DNA of 64,000 bases from Anabas testudineus (lineage: Eukaryota; Chordata; Actinopteri; Anabantiformes; Anabantidae). The DNA lies in assembly GCF_900324465.2 (NCBI RefSeq), contig NC_046624.1:11343386-11407385 (forward strand), read 5' to 3'. This document shows positions 12,288-24,886 of the stretch, in pieces (within the stretch, counting starts at the first letter, position 1; every line of letters begins with the position of its first letter). A program made the position numbers and the translations under genes. The notes under the pieces were generated by a model. It was given only the letters and a program-made list of their open reading frames with translations. It did not search any database and had not been told where the DNA came from.

Positions 12288-13356
12288 GGTCAGTGTCAGT
12301 GGTCACAATATTGTCCAACCTTAACTGGTCAAAGTGAACGATTAAATGAATTAAAACAATGATTTCTAAAGAGCAGTGACGCACAGCTCCACTTTAATCC
12401 AGATTACACTGAAGCACTAATCCTGTAGAAATACAGTTTCTTCAAACAAATATGTTTTATTCTAATGTCCAATTTATCTGTAAGGCATGTATTTGGTTGT
12501 ATGTTATTGACCATTCATTTGATTTAAATGACACTGTGCAGAAATGGCGTCATTTCTCAAGCCCAGGGAATTGATTGGAAGAGCAGCTGTGTTCAGCGTT
12601 ACCATCGACTGCTCAGTAAGAGTGTATATGTTGGTGTGTCTGTGTATGTGCCGTCTTATGGGGTTATATAATCTACTTCACATCTGACAGTAAGGACAAT
12701 AAAGGGAGTAATGAAAGTGCAGTTGACCTGAGGCAACAGACTGACATTTCACCTCCTTTGCATCTATATGGCCCTGTGATTGCAAATGTCATAAATTCAG
12801 TGTTAAAGTACTAAACTTAGATGGTAAATAATACACTTAATGATATTGTTATGTTAAACCTACCTTTAAGGTCAAAGGACAACATTACTTAACTACATCC
12901 TCCCAGTCTTCATTTTAAAGACAGAGTGAAATGGCTAGGTCAGATGTGCCAACAGCATTTTGAAATTCATCTGCATGAAATTTGTGCCTGTGTCCATGTT
13001 TGAAATGTAAAATACATGAAAAAAGTTACTTTCATTTTCATTCACACGTTTTAAATTGTCAAACCACTTCTGTCCCATTTCAAATTCAGTTATTGTTGAA
13101 TGTTTTCTTGGGTTAAATATTTCTAAAAAGTCAGTCTTAGTGTATTTACTCATGTTCATTTGTAGCCCACTGTCCTGTATTTTTATTTATCTTTTTTGCA
13201 TCTCTTACTATGGAACAATCACCCCCATTTCTAGCAGCTGTTCAACAATATAAACTTACAGTAGCCCAAATTAACTGCATGCTATTTCCTTCTAGTGTAG
13301 ACTGATTCTCCTCTTCACCCACAGTAAGGGTAAGTCTCAGCAGTATTCTCATGACT

Positions 13357-13384
13357 ACACACACACACACACACACACACACAC
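13357..13384. repeat. (CA)n microsatellite
   Basis: Pure CA run of about 14 units. Confidence 0.9.
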
Positions 13385-15840
13385 TTTCAAACCGATTCAT
13401 ATAACATTTTGTTCTTTTCCAGCAGTCCTCACTCTCTTCTGTTCTCTATTTGTCCTGCACTCGTGGTCATGTTGCTGTGTAATCCTCTCAAAAAGCCCAT
13501 ATGAAAACTTCATTGGTTGACTAGACATAATCCTCACTGAACTCTAAGTACCTGAATATGTTTGACTGTAACAGAGGGAAAGCTGTTGGGGAGAAAGTAA
13601 ACTATGGTCTCCTGCCAGACATTTGGATTCAAAGTATGATGTAATCCAGCAGTTGTTTGTTGGGTTTAAAAGTTTTTTTATTGTATGAACTAAAAGGCCT
13701 GTGCACATACAAATATGATAAACAACATAAAAACATGTAGCATTCAATTTAATAAACTCACTTACTGTTGGTTGTATTTCATCTGCAGCTGAGTCAATCA
13801 TTTTATTTTGATCCTTGAAAAAATCATACATAGATACTGTACATTAACATTATTTTCTATTTCACAGACACAAGACATACTATAGATGCATGCCCTGTTA
13901 AAATAAAGAAGAATTAGAAATATATATGCTATATAAATATATATAGCTAAATAAATTTAGTTCTATTGGCTCACTGCTGTTTTATCTGGTGTTTAGTAAT
14001 TTTTTATTGTTACTATTATTTCCTACATAATCTTCTTTAAAATTAAAAATCCATTCATATTGGCAGTTAATCATGACCTGCAGTTGTTTAGGAAGCTGGG
14101 TCAAAGTAGCTCTTCCCACCAGATGACATCTCCATATGTCGATGAATGTCTGTGGACTTTGATGAATCACATCATGAAGGTTCGGGTAGAAGTTTTGTAT
14201 TGATTATAAAAACATAAAAAATATGTTCAACACTGAAAATGAATTCTTATTTCAAGGACGTTTATATCAGTCTAATCCATAGTGTTTTAATGCAGATGAT
14301 TGAATTAGCTGGAAGAAAAGCTGGAACGATGCTGATGGCACAGGGGCTGCATGGATTTGCCTGATGCACAAGTGTCATTGCCACATAATTATGCAACAAC
14401 CCACTTCACTGACAGGCTGTCGTCAATTAATCAGCTTAGAAGCGCCAATTGGGACTTCCACTGTATGTTGCAACCTCTGGGTGTTATCTTCATCATGCTG
14501 GCTGAATGTCTGCTTCACTTTAAGACACATTCAGTAGTGGAAAAACTACTACTACTTCCGCATAAGTAGAAACAACACATACAGTAACATAAATAGAAAT
14601 ACTGTGTAAAGTTTATGATGATATTTTGAAGCATTATCCTAGTAGTAGTGAATTGTGTTAATTAAATATCAATTATTGAGGCTGATTTAATTTATTTCAA
14701 TGCTTTTTGAAGACGTACAGACGTGTCTGTCTTGATTTCATATGCAAATCTGCAGGCGATCTGCACGTCAAGTTAATCTACAGCCAGCAACTAATCTCCG
14801 ACTTGTTGTGGGCGCTGTGTATTGTTAGTGCTCTTTGTTCAGTGGATTAGTTCAGTCCGGCCCTGGATACAGAAATAACTCATGACCCAACAGAGCATGA
14901 CAAGGCATCAGTGGCTTGTACACAATTTCTTATTTAATTGACAGGCATGTTAACGAGGGAGGATGCTTTATCAACTGTATGAAGGCCAACAAGGTCAGAA
15001 ATGTGATTAATCTCAATCCTTTGTTGTGACATTAATATCTTTCAGTTTTCCCTCCTCGAAAAATGCCACTCTTTTGCAAACAGCAAAAGGAAATAGAGCA
15101 GGATGATAAATTTACTATATGAACACTCTGGAGGACAACACCACACTGTAGATTATACAGATACTGTATATGAATAATATGATCTGAAATGACATCAAGC
15201 AAGTTCCATGTGCCAGCATCCTTTCCACCACTGAGGACCTATCAAGAGGACAGACTACACAAACACACAAGAGGAGAGAAGGGAGAGAGAGAGAGAGAGA
15301 AATTATTAGGTTTAACAGGTTAATTGAAACTGAGGGAGGTAGAACGGTAGCAGGTTAAAGGCATGAAGTAATTACTAACTACTAACTGAAAGGTAAGGCT
15401 AGGATTTAATTTAATTTATTTTAATTCTCTTATCAGTATTGGACAGGCCGGGGCGCAAATGTTTTTGATGACAAAAGCATGAGTTCATATTTTTGTATCT
15501 GCAGAGAACATACGGTATAAGATCAAACTAGTTAGGTTATAAATGTAAAAAATGCAGTCTTGGTGACGTATATAAAACATAATGTGCTTAGATATAATAT
15601 AAAAGTGTTAAGAGAAAACTGTGAAACAGCTAATCATATTGTCACACTCTGTACTCATGCTATCATTGTAGAACTGGATCAAATCACATTACAAAATACA
15701 AGGACGGATTCGTACAAAGGGGTATTGACTGCTACAGTTGAAGATACAATTAAATGCACATACATTCACAAACAGAAACATCGAGGTACCTGAGAGAAAC
15801 CACCAGGACGGTAACTGTGTGTAATGCTTGCGTGCTTAGT

Positions 15841-18800
15841 TCATTTGGACTTATTCTCAGTTTGAGGCACATTAATCTTCTCTCCAGTGAGGAACTGCCA
15901 GATGCCTCCTCTGTAGTTCTCATTTCCCAAAGCGTACAGGAAGACATTGAACATGGGAGAGGTTTTGGCCAGGATAGGAGCAATCTGCAGAGAAGTGCAA
16001 GGAGCAAGGTGGTCACTACATAATACAGATTAACATACATGTAATTATTCTAACGGTGTAAGACGTCTTCAAGAATATGGGGATCCTCATGCATTTTTAA
16101 AACTGCCACCGAAATAAAAAGGTCAGGTTGTATAGTGTCTATCAATTTACTGTATATGTGAACACACATCCAACCTGTGGTAGTAAACACATTGCTTTAC
16201 AATTCAGAGTCTATGAAATTAAAATATACACCGCCTGCCTAAAAAATGTCAACACCTGAATTTACTGAAAGTAGGTGGAAACCTTCTATTAGCTACAGTG
16301 GCAAGAAAAAGTATGTGAACCTTTTGGAATTTCATAGTTTTCTGCATTCATTTGTCATAAAATGTGATCTGATCTTCATCAAAGTCAAGAGTATTAACAA
16401 ATATAATGTGCCTAAAATAATAACACAAAAGAAGAATACCACGAAGGAAGCTGTTGCTTACTAAAAAAACATTGATGAATGCCTGATGTTTGTTCTGCAG
16501 GAAGAATGGGTTACAATTCCTCCTGAACAATGTGAACGTTTGGTACACAGCTACAGGAAGTGCCTGGTTCACATACTTTTTCCAGTATCACTAATAGGTT
16601 TTTATGGTTGTTCTAATTAAAGACATGAAAGACCAGAATGTTTTGTGTTACTGTTTTAGGCACATTATATTTGTTAATATCAGATCATGTTTAATTACAA
16701 ATTAATGCAGCACACCACAAAATTTGGTGGGATATTCCAAGATGACAAAAGCAGGACTCATCAGACTCAAATTGTGAAATTGTGGCTTACAGTGAGTGAA
16801 ACATCATTTTCACATGTAGATTGTCCACCACAGAGTCCAGACCTTAATCCCACAGGCACATTAATGCAAATGTGCATGGAAATAAATGTGGGGAAAAGAG
16901 GACTGTAACTGATTTTTTTTTTTTGGCCAGTTACTGTAGTAATATATTAAAGTATAGTATAAAAGGATACTTTTGCAATTTCGTATTATTTGTTCTTACC
17001 ATCCTGATCTTTGGGGAGACCAAGTTGGCGTCCTGTACAGCAGCATAGAAGGCCAGGATGCCATAAGGGAGCCAGCAGAACAGCATGGCCTTAAGAGGAG
17101 TGCTGGTGTTGAACTGTAGAAGGTAAAGGATAAAAAGAGGGAGAGAGGATCAGAACAAGACTGACCACTTACTGTTAAACCATAAAAAGTAAAGGATAAA
17201 AAAAATGCCTTGTGTCATGAGGTTTTTCACTTAGAGGCTAGTCACATGCGTGGGATAATGTCTGGGGGGAAAATACTATCAGTGTTAAGATCATTTGCCC
17301 ATGCTCAACTAGAAAACAGAACAGCTAGTGAGCAAGGGAGTAGGCTGTTGTAATCCAGGGGTCAAAGTACACTTCACATAGAAGCAATATGATGTTTAAC
17401 CTCGGTGAAACAGTCAAACCTGTGCCTGGTCTCTGCATCATTTTATACATGTTTGCCAAAAAATCTGCCTTTGGAAACTGGAATTTACAATATATTTCTG
17501 AGGGTGTGAACAAGGTTTAGCTCCAGAACATGACTTTATATTGACAAGCACACTGGTGACACATGAAAAATACTAAATGACTAAATATAAATTAAATGTA
17601 AACGCAGATGTCACATGCTCCACAATTTGGGCGATGAGTGACTGCATGTGATGTAACCATCGCATAATTGCATTGTTCTGGCGAAGAACAACATTTTAGT
17701 TTGAAATTTAAGTCTCTTCAGCCAACTCTGATCACTGTCAGTAAGGGGCTTATGCAACATGAAGAGAGGCAACGTAATTCAGTCCCTGAGGAACTCCACT
17801 AATGAACTTGCTTTTCACAGATCCATTGTTCTTCTCAGTACACACCAGCTGCTGTCAACATTCCCGACTGAAGCACCCAGTAGCAATGACCTGTATGCAG
17901 TGTGTCACAGCCTGTATGCCTGCTATTCACAGTTTGTTTTGTTACACTCAATATGGACCATGTGAGGAACTTATGCTTATGCTAATAATTACTGACATTA
18001 CTAGCAACTATCGGGTTTTTGGACTTCCCCTGCATCATACATGAAATAATATTTGGGATTGGATCCACTGAAACAAAAGTGAGCATATCTGCCTCTGTGT
18101 TTATATGAAAATTACAAATGCTATGCCAACTTCAGTCTGAAATCAGCTCGTATCCATTGACATATTCATAGTATAATAAATTCTTGCTAAAGGCAGATTT
18201 TCACATACCCTGGGGTTTCCAGTCTTTTTGAATTTCTCTGCAATTGACTGATAAGAGGACATGACAACGAAGACCTGGATGGCCATGTTGAAGGTAGACA
18301 TAGGGATCAAGTAGGAGACATAGTTTCTGTGAAGAGAAAAATGAATAAACGGCTCATAAGCTTCTTTTAACACCAGACAGCAAATTTAAAGATATCTCTA
18401 TTTGTCTATTTATCATAAAAACACTGTGAAAAGTCTATGTGTGTGAGCTGGCAGTACCTGTCTCCTTTGCTGTAGTCCAGTGTGCAGCAAGTCCTGAGGG
18501 GCTCATAGTCATATTCTCCCCATCCAAAGAGGGGCATGGCGGACCAGAAAGCAGAAAAGAGCCAAATAAATACAGCCAGAGTGATGGCGCTGCTCCACTG
18601 CAGCTTTGTTCCTGTCAAGAACATGTTCAAGATATTTATCATTAGTGTTTTCAACAATGTGAATGCACGTTTAAATAGCCTCACACGACTGCTGAAACGC
18701 TCTTTAATAATAACAATACGATTGCTTAGTCATTCTAGTAAAGTTCTTAACCAACAATAAATTTGTTTCTAAAACTCTCATTGTGACATCTATAGTGTTG

Positions 18801-20311
18801 GTTAGTTCAATGGCCTTTTGTGTCATTTTGATTTGGACAATCTGTGGCAAATTTAGACAACAGGCCATTTGCTGACCAGCTGCCTCTCCAGAATAGCCAG
18901 GGGTCTTAAGATCAGCTGGAGACAAAGAACAAAAACCTGCTGAGAGCATGTGTGAATGTGTGTGGAGCAGGGTGCAGAGTCTGCTCCTTGGGGGAGGGAA
19001 AATAAAATGGATTTGGTTTTAATTGCTGTATGTGTTAGCTGCTGTGCAAAGAAAGAAGCTGGTGTTGACTTACTAGTGCAGTACTGGTGGTATCTGTCCC
19101 AGGCAATGGCAGCAATGAAGTGGATGCTGGCGAGAGCTGTCACAAAGCCATGGAAACCGTGAGTCTGGCATCCTTCAGAACCATAAGGCCAGTACCTTAA
19201 GACAAAGGATGTGTAGCAGATGAGTGTTTCAGTCATCAGCAAAGGTCTAGTAAAAACCGTCCCTCTGAATGCATCATTCTGGCTATTTGCTTTGTGTCAC
19301 TGTCATACTGAAAGGTAAACTGTTGACCCAGTGTGAAGCCTCATGCTCTGTAAACCAGGTTCGAGCACCTGTATTTAGCTGCAATTATCCTTCCCTTAAT
19401 TCTGGACAGTCTATGTCTCAGGTACTGAGACGCCTTCCATAGCATGATGCTGCTATGAGTTGTAGATATGATTCAAGGATAATCAAAGCAAACAGGAGGC
19501 ACCTGAAAACCAATAACAATATATATAATCCCCGAACTTGTGAACACTGAGAGCAGCATCTCTCATTTCCTGATTACCGCTTGAAAATCCTCTGCTAGTG
19601 CACATCATGTCACAGCCTCAGCAGTGTATTGACCCCCCTTCTCCACTTTCCCCCTGGGGACAGTTGTGCAGCTGCATTATACATTAAATTACAGTAACAT
19701 ACAATACATTACACATTATTCATCTCGAGGATAGTTTACCACTAAGTGTATTGTTTGCTGGTTACAGTTCATTTGGCCACAGAAGGTCAAACCTTCACTA
19801 CAGCACTCACCTCAGAAAGCTGGAGAAAGCGGCGATGGTGGCGTTCGTACAGATGCCCATATCTGCCAGTGCCAAGCTGAACACAAGGAAATTACTGGGG
19901 GTTCTCAGTCCTCTCACTTTGAGGAAAGAAACGACTGTCACGGCATTTAGGACGAACCCCAGCAGACCTTTGGCGGAGCAAAGAGAAAACAGTCATGAAT
20001 GGAAATGACGCGTAATACGCGCCACACGGAAGCACAGGGACATTTCATGATGACACTAAACAGTTGCTGAGCTCGTTTGTTGTCAGATTATAAGTGAAGG
20101 CTAATTTGCTTGGAAAGCTACAGATCCGTCCTACTGTCAGAGACGGGGGGCAGCAGGTCCTGTCAGAGGTTAATGTTACCCGGCTGTAACCCTCATAGTA
20201 TGTTTCTGAAGTCCAGGCACAAAAGCACTCACCCTCCACCAGCAGACAAGATCCCAGGGAGAACACGTCAAAGTCGGAGAAGCCCTCCGGTAAAGGGTGA
20301 GACGAGACCAT
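15841..20311 (-). CDS. rgra: retinal G-protein-coupled receptor (RGR opsin), 7 exons
   Basis: RGR is a seven-helix opsin of retinal pigment epithelium and Mueller glia that binds all-trans-retinal and helps regenerate 11-cis-retinal. Exons in transcript order: 20311-20233, 19967-19811, 19195-19074, 18611-18458, 18326-18209, 17113-17000 and 15984-15841. Phases join into 295 residues, the family length. It begins MVSSHPLPEGFSDFDVF, as in teleost RGR. The chromophore Schiff-base lysine is K255 (ILAKTSP), the same position as in mammals. The extracellular loop has GWGEYDYEP and TCCTLDYSKGDR, with the disulphide cysteine. Helix 3 ends in D112-R113-Y114; the human protein, as I recall it, has GRY. 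Helix 7 lacks a classic NPxxY (FNVFLYALGNENYR). Intron 6 (15985-16999) hosts Tc1-type debris. The 5' flank is CpG-rich. The choice of the 'a' paralogue rests on remembered similarity to zebrafish rgra. Confidence 0.95.
16296..16710. mobile_element. decayed Tc1-like element, mostly its long terminal inverted repeats
   Basis: The left end, after a TA, reads CAGTGGCAAGAAAAAGTATG, the terminus of a widespread fish Tc1 family. The words AACAAATATAATGTGCCTAAAA (first 20 bases) and CACAAAA at about 16396-16430 recur in inverted orientation at about 16641-16680, and GTATGTGAACC at about 16310-16321 recurs inverted at 16566-16576. The middle keeps only a scrap of the transposase 3' end. It is a MITE-like derivative lying in rgra intron 6, and its right end is cut by the next fragment. 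Confidence 0.7.
16715..16905 (+). mobile_element. Tc1/mariner transposase fragment (C-terminal part)
   Basis: One open frame reads FQDDKSRTHQTQ, then VDCPPQSPDLNPT. This matches the Tc1 core around the second catalytic aspartate (DNDPKHT-type) and the invariant PPQSPDLNPIE box, the glutamate being lost here. It is only about 60 codons long, directly abuts the preceding relic, and looks like a different Tc1 family. It is not functional. Confidence 0.7.
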
Positions 20312-21088
20312 CGTGAATCTCCCTTGTCACCACAAAGTACAGCTGCCACAGACTTTTCCACTCCTCTCCGTCCACTTGTTTACGATGCGCCTTAGTGGGA
20401 GCGAAGGGAAACAGCTTTTTAAAGGGGCGTCTCACGTGAAAAGCGTGCGCTTTATTATGTAAAGCTGCGCTCGCTCCGTCGCCCCAATCCGCGCAGGAAT
20501 GTCTTAATGAACACAACCACACAAACCGCGACCCCTTAATGCGTATTTACCCACAGCAGCAACAGTAAAGCTCGCAATTAGTTGCACAACAAGCCTTTGT
20601 GTCCGTTTGTCCCGGTGAGGTTGGAGCAGAAGCTGATGCAAAAAACGACGAGGTGGCGCGTTGGATGCTGATCACAGACCGGTGTCGATTTAAGGAGACA
20701 CAACAGGTGTCTGCGGAGCTTCAGTCTCCTGCCATTCAGAGCTACACTGACGTTTAATACCAAAACAAAACCTTCAAATCATGACACACCCTCCAACCTC
20801 CACCCCCAATTTACCAATCTATAATATAATATTCACATTATTCTCCCATGTTGTGCACAAATACTGTGCATAACTAATGATTAAGTGTAAAGACGTGTTA
20901 TATGTTTTCATCTGCAGGCAAAATATAGCATATACTAATAATATAATGATTGTAAATACGGTGTAGTATCCGTGTGAGTATTGTTGATATGTGTCTTTAT
21001 TAATCCTTTGACTCCTTTGTGTTTGCGTCACGTCAGCATTTGTTTTAGGAGCAATGCATTTGTTAGTTTTCATGTAGTACTGAAATAG

Positions 21089-21186
<98 letters not shown>

Positions 21187-23360
21187 CTCAGGAGATTAAC
21201 CCAACTCTGACATCTTTTTAAAAGGATAGAGAAAACAAATACTGCACCTTTGGCACTGCAGACACAACATGTGTCAACAGAGGCTTCATTCAGCCTGGCT
21301 GTGCTGTGTGATGAGGGCAGAATATGTTGTACAATAAGAGCCTGTGTTCAAATTCAGCCATGAACAAAGTGTGTAAATTGCCTGAAATCCTGCTATCGCC
21401 CCCCGCCCCTGATGGATTCTTTATGTTTCAGTGGCAACATTGTTTGGAGCTTTTAATGCCACTGGGCAGGAGGCAAAATAAGTCTATTTCAGTCTCAGGA
21501 TTATAGGATCAGGAATCTTAGCTGAACGTGTATAACATGCTTAAATCATATGGAAATGCCAATTGTCAAGATCACTTATTCATTTTCATTTTGGGACAAT
21601 TTATAGATATGGTTTCAGATGATTTATGCAGCCTTTATGAAAACAAAGCAAAACAAAACCTTACATTATTTCTGATTTGAAATTGGAGACAAAGTGACAA
21701 CAGGTTAACCTTCTTCCATTTCTGTTATTAATGTTGAAAACTCACGCATTCCAGTGTCCTGGTGTTGGCCCCAACATTATTTTTGCTGGTGTCCCAGTTT
21801 TGCATCAACTTGCCTATTTTTGTGGAAGTTTGTTCTTAAAATCAATACAACTAAAATGCAATTTGCATGTTGTGCATTTAAGCTTTTCTTCTGCTTTTGC
21901 CCAGAAGCGATTTTGTAAAATAGTGAAAACCTTCAGTATATTTGTTTATATAAAACAATGATGTTGTGCTTTAAATTTCCTGGCTTTAGTAAATGAGATT
22001 AACTAGATGCAGTATAATATAGATTGGTCACATGGTTTCCTTACATACTGATATGCCTGTAATGTAGGGGGGATTTTGATATAAATGTTAAGGAAACTAA
22101 AATAACATACAAATACTCAAGATGGATTAATGAAGACTCTTATACAGTATAGCATCTACACATAGGATACAGAGAAAAAGAGCAAAGCAAACTCAAAGTT
22201 TAAAAATATTAGTCTGTTATACTGTCGTAAACCTATTTTAAAAACTCTTATCTTAATTCATGTAACATGTAAAGAGGGTTATTGCTGCCAGTGTGTTCAA
22301 GCTCATTAGAGGCCTGTGTTTTACTATTTACTTCAGGTTAGAGTCAGCACACTTTGCAGTGCGAGCCAAGTGTAACACTGAACGTCTGGTATGATGAAAT
22401 GTATGTAGTATTTACACACAGTGCAAAACAGAAGTTTTACAATTCAAAGTATTTACTCTAGAGTGGGATTCTGTCCAAGTGGATTATTGAAGTGAAACCT
22501 AAAGGTCACAGAGAGGCTCTTACATTTAAACGGTTTAAACATGCATACCTTAAAAAACCTTTAAACTCTGATAGATTGCGTGGTTTTGGCAAATACTGAG
22601 TTTTCCTTTAATCAACCATTTAATCAATTGATCTCTGTGTGTAATTACGTGCTTGTATGTAAACACGAGTGACAAAAGGCGGATCCAAATAGGAACAATG
22701 TGGGTCTAATATGTAGACTCGTTAAAGTGAAACACATTTTTATTTTCTGTGATGAGAAACGTGCTGTCTTTTTCTTTAATTTTGCGTGAGAAACACATAA
22801 TGTCATTGTTTTGTTTTAATTACAATACTTTTCTGACAGCAGAGTTATTTGTTAGTCTGTGTTATAGTGGTTGTTATATGAATCTGATGATGATCTGTTG
22901 AGTACACGAACTCCGAGGTAAGAGCCGCATGCTGTGATATAGGGGCCACCTTGTGGTAAAACACAGCGCTGTCCACTTTGAGATTAACAGTCACGTCAGG
23001 GCTCAAATGAACAAGCTACATTTGAGGGAAAGAAAAAATCCAAACATCACGGTGGATTATGACCATTTCGGAAGTGTTTTTTCTGTAATAATAAATAGGG
23101 ACGTCTCTGCGGAGCCTATCGGATTCCGGGATGCAATACGCATCCAAATGAAAAGAACGCCAGTCCTTTCGTTAATCCTTGTCTATCCTTTTTATCTCGG
23201 GACTCATAGCAGTCTCATCACTATGGGACAGCGAAGCGGTGGGACAAAGCCATGCGGATGATATTCATGTAAATGAAAGAAACAAACAAGTCTTTTTGAC
23301 TTCAGTGGGCGCAAACGGGGCGCATGTAGTCAAGCAGCGTATGCGTAAAAGTGGGCCAAA
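20312..23360. other. divergent intergenic region between rgra and lrit1
   Basis: rgra (minus) and lrit1 (plus) point away from this 3-kb region, so both promoters should be in it. The rgra side (20312-20700) is CpG-rich and holds a TTTAAA-type motif near 20420. The lrit1 side (about 22900-23360) is also CpG-richer than the centre. The centre is AT-rich and contains a 93-bp CA run. No extra exon was recognised. Confidence 0.55.
21091..21183. repeat. long (CA)n microsatellite
   Basis: Uninterrupted CA run of about 46 units, the longest in the window. It produces a false open frame of valine/cysteine repeats on the minus strand. Confidence 0.95.
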
Positions 23361-24852
23361 ATGTTCTTCGTCCTGCTCCTGGGGCTCTACGTGGCCACAG
23401 GTGTACTTTTCTCCCCAGTGAGCTCCTGCCCGTCGCAGTGCAGCTGTTTTTACCACAATCTGAGTGACGGATCAAAGACCAGGTAAGGAGGAAGCCCAGA
23501 TAGAATATATTTTAAATCAGCACCCCACTATAATGCCTTTGGGTTTGTGCGCACAGACGCATCGTTATAGACGGGAAAGTCCTGTCCTGATATGAGGACA
23601 GATGTTTGCATAGAGCAGAAAACGTGTGCACAAGATAATTCAGGGAGTGCATATCGGTCCAATTTTATTTAATGCAGGATTATCTCAGAAAGGCACTTTA
23701 ACCTCCCTATCCATGCGTTTTATATGTTCGGATGGATAGGGGGAATGAGTATTTTTTCCAGAATTATTAGCCATTGGATACCACATGTGACTTTATCATA
23801 TTTTGGTGTCGTTTAGACTCCAAAACATGAATTAAGACTTGTATTGATAATATCTTATTGACTGTTTCTACTTTTATTACATGTGTTAAAATGCCCAACC
23901 TTTGGATGGGTGAGTTGAAGATTAACACGCGTTCGTTTGTGTGTTTCCTCTTGTAGGAGCGTGATTTGCAATGATCCTGAGATATCTCTTGTGCCTGTCG
24001 GGTTCCCTGTTGACACGTCCAAGCTGCGGATTGAGAAGACGACCATCCAGCAGATACCAAGCGAAGCCTTGAACTACCTCTCCAGTCTAGAATTCCTGTG
24101 GATGTCTTTCAACACGCTGTCCGCCTTGAACCCGGACAGTTTCCGGGGACTATTAAACTTAGAAGAACTTCGTCTAGACGGGAATGCCCTCACCGCCTTT
24201 CCCTGGGAATCTCTCATGGATATGCCCAGCCTCAGACTTCTCGATTTGCACAACAACCAGCTCACCTCGCTGCCCTCGGAGGCCACCATTTATATTAAGA
24301 ACCTCACCTACCTGGATCTGTCTAGCAATAGTCTTGTGACCCTGCCGGAAGAGGTGTTGTCCACATGGCTGGCGGTAAAACCTGCGCAAGGGCCAGAGAG
24401 TTCCAAAATGATACTTGGTAAGGACAGAGTTTATCATGACATCCAACCAGTGCCTGAACGTCGCTTGTATTTAGTTAAGACTGGTTAATGCTAATACAAT
24501 TATGCTAAGATGAATTATTTTCTCAAGGCTGTGTCCTAAACCCAACACTAAAAGTTTTGCTTTTGTTCAGATTCTTTGTCTTTTATATTTATGCTATTCT
24601 ACAAATATCTACTCTTTGCAACCATTCTGTTTTAATGAAGCTTGGATGGAAAATACCTTAAAATTAAGGCCATAGTTTAGTGACTGGTAAGAAGGACAAA
24701 GTTTTTTTTTATAATTGCTCCTCTGGATTTAATTTACCCTCATATTTCAAACAGTGGACAGATGTTCTAGGTTTAACTCGAAAGGTTGATGCTTTGGTCA
24801 AAGACAGTACGTTGAAATGACAGCAAAACCTGACCTTGATCACCAGAAGACC

Positions 24853-24886
<34 letters not shown>

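Larger units (their letters stand above)
8351..15840. other. gene-free intergenic region
   Basis: No exon with both splice signals and recognisable protein was found in these 7.5 kb on either strand. The open frames present are short and low-complexity. The region holds a Tc1-type transposon relic (10163-10837), a dispersed repeat with a CA tail (11192-11509), short TG, CA and GA repeats (12258-12287, 13357-13384, about 15283-15302) and AT-rich unique DNA. The last part (15000-15840) is the downstream flank of rgra on the minus strand. Confidence 0.6.

Noticed and set aside
20819-21178. Minus-strand frame of 119 residues beginning with a long valine/cysteine repeat
   Set aside because: It is translation of the (CA)n microsatellite plus chance downstream sequence; no splice or homology support.
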